From Chiua virens (lineage: Eukaryota; Basidiomycota; Agaricomycetes; Boletales; Boletaceae): DNA of 64,000 nucleotides. The notes under the pieces are model-generated. The model did not search any database. It was not told the DNA's origin and was given only the letters and a program-made list of their open reading frames with translations. Location: contig JAHNUO010000004.1 of NCBI GenBank assembly GCA_019787685.1, positions 1 to 64,000 on the forward strand. Direction: 5' to 3'. Below are positions 61,478 to 64,000 of the stretch, in pieces; the stretch's first letter is position 1, and every line of letters begins with the position of its first letter. The position numbers and the translations under genes were made by a program.

Positions 61478-62194
61478 ACCACGATTGGCGAGCAATCGTA
61501 TTGATGTCCGTTAGCTCATGATCGCAACACTATATGTTGGTTCCCGTTGTCAATATAGAGACGTCCTGTGCCATTTGCTACTAACGCGTTCAACACTGCG
61601 CTTATACTTGTGATTAGTGCCCCTTCAAGTTGCTGTCATCGTCATAATGCAGAGGCGGTACGCGCAGTCGGAACATGGCTATGCGTTGCAGTGCAAATAG
61701 GGCGGGGAAGTCGGAGGTGGCTATGTATCTTTTAACTTAGGTCCTGCCTAGCAGCTCAGGCCTGACACGAAAATAAATCTACGGCGTTGGCCTGCAAACA
61801 CCGTTGGCACTAGATCGTCGGTGAAAAACACTCATTGAATGACCGCTACTATAGGTGAGCTTCCTGCTGCTAGTACGTTCTCCCATTTTAACACAATATT
61901 TTGGTCTAGTGCATCAGTCATCGCCAGCAAACAACCTCCATATGTACAAGTGGTAGCATATGTCAATGAGTCGGACGAAAAAGTCGCCGAACGAATAGTT
62001 TTAAGTCAGCTATTCTGCTGTGTTTAAATTCGGAGGCAACCGCCTGCACCATCACTTTTGGTACGTCTGTAGGCGAATAACGACCCTTCTAGAAACGTGC
62101 ATAGGCCCAACGTATTACACAGCCGAGATGCTTGTCGTATAAGTATCTGGGAAGTTGACGCGTCTCGTTCACTCAATTGCGAAGAACGAGCACC
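61478..62194. other. Intergenic between the two HIT genes
   Basis: No supported gene. Confidence 0.4.
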
Positions 62195-62961
62195 ATGACT
62201 ACCCCAAGGCAAGTAACAAAAGGCAACGCCGCGTCGACCTGCACTGCTGACCATCATGATCAACACATCATAGATCTCTCGATAAATGCGCCTTTTGCAA
62301 GATCATCAAACGTAAATCGTCTTCCGAGTGACTCATCGTATCTTTATCTTGATGCGCCCATCGTTACAGGCGAGATACCCAGTTTCAAGATCGACGAAAC
62401 AGAATTATCGTCCGTACCATGTCTTCATCCTTTGCTTGGTGACGCATCAATGTTCATCTACATTCTTTCTGCAGATATGCATTCCTGGCACTTCCACCGG
62501 TGACGGATGGCCACTTGCATGCTCTCGTCGTTCCCAAAGGTACGCCACCTTGCATCCCATCACACTCCTTCGCTCAGCGAATGCCTGTCGACACGCACAG
62601 ATCACGCCGTTAAGATGCACGAAGTCCCAGATGACTACCTCGCGGATGTCATCCGCCTCGCCAAGAAGGTCGCCATCGATCACGGTCTCGTCGACTACAA
62701 CATCATCCAGGTGCGTTCCCCATCACATCCCCCTTGGCCGCTTTCTCATCACGTTGCTCCTTGTGCCCCGAACAGAACAACGGGAGGATAGCGTACCAGT
62801 CTGTCGACCACGTTCATTTTCACGTTATCGATAAACCCGATGTGGACACTGGCCTCGTCGTCAAGTGGCCCCCGCAAAAGTCCCCAGAAGAACTCGAGGT
62901 ATATCGTGCGGAACTATTCAAGAAGATGGGCGCAGAGGGTAAGACCCTGTACGATGACTGA
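62195..62961 (+). CDS. HIT-family protein, copy 2
   Basis: Tandem paralogue with the same splice layout. ATG 62195 (MTTPR), then a GC-AG intron (donor AG|GCAAGT, acceptor catag) to SLDKCAFCKIIK. Intron 2 has a normal GTAAAT donor and leads to EIPSFKIDETEL. Intron 3 leads to YAFLALPPVTDGHLHALVVP, then DHAVKMHEVPDDYLADVIRL, HGLVDYNIIQ, NNGRIAYQSVDHVHFHVIDK, with the histidine triad HVHFHV. The C-terminus (PPQKSPEELEVYRAEL, ending LYDD) is longer than in copy 1. The IGPVS loop of copy 1 is replaced by LPPVTDGHL, and a C-terminal GLVVKWPP keeps the Trp-Pro motif. Likely an AMP-lysine/phosphoramidate hydrolase with altered specificity (inference). Confidence 0.83.
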
Positions 62962-63395
62962 TACGCTGGTGGAAATCGAGAATACATCTTGATGGAAGGA
63001 AGTACATGTAGATTTATCGCTTATGGGGAATGTGGAAAGGATGGTAATATGAGCGAGTTTGTTATGATAAGGAGCACCGTCGTCCGATCTACTTATAGTA
63101 GACATCCTAGTAGGCAGGTTTCACAATGTCTCACTGTCTCGAAGACCTTTTGTGACCTGTCTTTCGTGGTCCCCAGGCCCCGACCTCTACCTCTGATGAC
63201 AATGGCTTGGTCGGAACTCAGTACTCATCACTCGTTGACACATCTCACAATTCGCTCGAGCTATTACGCCCATTCACCGCGCCCAAAGATTGTTCCAGGT
63301 AAATAAGTGATTCTCCACTTTCGAGCACATGTTCGTACACCGATTAGATCACATCCCGTCTAAGATACTAGCCCCCTGATCCAGTACAAGCTTCA
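62962..63395. other. Convergent spacer
   Basis: No supported gene; an open frame at 62989-63306 has low-complexity composition and no family resemblance. Confidence 0.4.
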
Positions 63396-64000
63396 TCAAC
63401 GCTTGAGCAACGTCCCCACTCGCTCCGCCACACTCTCCCCCATCGACCGTTGCACGAACGCCACGCGTTCCTCCCGCCATCCACCGTCCCCCATGCCATC
63501 CTCCCCGCCCTGATAACACGTCGGCAGCAACACGAATGCACCCCACGCGCGCTGCCGGTACAATACCACGTCCTTCACCACATCCGCCCCGCCGTGTACG
63601 AGGACCACCCTCAACAGCCTCGCTCGCGTCGCCGCCATCTGTCCCTCCTCGATCCCCTCGCCGAGATCTGCCCACATCGTACATGCAACGTGATGTACCG
63701 CCACGAGCCTCAGAAACCCATCCACCTGACCCCGATCGGTGGTCACCAGCGCCGCGACGTACGCACCCAACACCCCTGCGTCCCGCTCGACTGGGTAGAG
63801 GTACTCCCGCACATCGCCTGTGACCGTACATACGACCTCGTCGATCGAGATCCGCACACTCCGTACGACGTCTGCCAACGCGCCCCCGCCCTCGCTAGTG
63901 TCAGCGTTGCCCGGGCCGGCCTCGGATACGGCACCCGCGCCGTCCCCGCCGCACCACAACGCCCGTCGGTAGTCCACTGGGTAGCGCATCGCCAGCGGGG
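63396..64000 (-). CDS. 3' part of an unrecognised gene (runs off the window)
   Basis: An open minus-strand frame extends from the right edge to a stop at 63396. Visible segments include LAMRYPVDYRRALWCGGDGA, VRSVRISIDEVVCTV, DVREYLYPVERDAGVLGAYV, VHHVACTMWADLGEGIEEGQ, VVLVHGGADVVKDVVL and VAERVGTLLKR at the end. Predicted mostly helical, GC-richer than its neighbours. I do not recognise a family, and the start lies beyond the window. Confidence 0.55.
   Translation of the reverse strand, partial: PLAMRYPVDYRRALWCGGDGAGAVSEAGPGNADTSEGGGALADVVRSVRISIDEVVCTVTGDVREYLYPVERDAGVLGAYVAALVTTDRGQVDGFLRLVAVHHVACTMWADLGEGIEEGQMAATRARLLRVVLVHGGADVVKDVVLYRQRAWGAFVLLPTCYQGGEDGMGDGGWREERVAFVQRSMGESVAERVGTLLKR

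Noticed and set aside
62989..63306. Plus-strand 105-codon frame
   Set aside because: Low-complexity composition, no family, sits in a convergent spacer.

Overview
The window is nuclear DNA of a filamentous basidiomycete, most likely an Agaricomycete. Genes are split by many introns of about 45-65 bp. Several families are ones I know mainly from Agaricomycetes: a 12.6-14 kb membrane family, a DUF6533-like pair, WD40/coiled-coil proteins with a shared C-terminal domain, and C2-like/TPR-like proteins. Conserved eukaryotic housekeeping genes lie on both flanks. There are no operons, CRISPR arrays or bacterial features. All gene models below are my own hand splicing from sequence.

Layout. 0.2-4.6 kb (+): WDR24/Rtc1, a SEACAT/GATOR2 subunit. 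4.75-5.5 kb (-): decayed coproporphyrinogen oxidase. 5.6-6.2 kb (+): Yae1. 7.1-9.05 kb (+): secreted GH18 chitinase with a chitin-binding tail. 9.6-10.45 kb (-): a secreted precursor with four DHGPE repeats separated by dibasic (Kex2-like) sites. 12.6-14.0 kb (+): multi-pass membrane protein. 14.95-41.2 kb: a roughly 26 kb accessory block made of two interleaved gene families. Family 1 has four + strand copies (A-D), each joining an IGDIG-type N-terminal domain, an HDDDW module, a C2-like domain and a TPR-like helical domain. Family 2 has four - strand copies (E-H), each with N-terminal WD40 repeats, a coiled coil and a conserved C-terminal domain. C/E and D/F are convergent pairs, and E/D share a divergent promoter. 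Copy F is a pseudogene, D has lost a module, and gene-end fragments are scattered at 32.4-32.75 kb, so the block is still being rearranged.

Right flank. 41.4-44.4 kb (-): Pet127. 44.5-45.9 kb (+): borealin. 46.4-48.6 kb (-): acidic, Glu-rich repeat protein. 49.6-51.1 kb (+): 2OG-Fe(II) oxygenase. 51.6-52.55 kb (-): a small two-domain protein distantly resembling the family 1 N-terminus. 52.7-53.65 kb (+): ARFRP1/Arl3 GTPase. 53.9-54.9 kb (+): V-ATPase subunit c''. 55.24-55.34 kb (-): intron-containing tRNA-Ala(UGC). 55.6-59.5 kb (-): two DUF6533-like membrane proteins. 60.8-63.0 kb (+): two tandem HIT proteins, both with a GC-AG first intron. 63.4 kb to the edge (-): 3' end of an unrecognised gene.

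The most interesting items are the DHGPE repeat precursor and the two-family interleaved array. By architecture the array looks like a rapidly evolving sensor or recognition locus, but no function can be shown from sequence alone.
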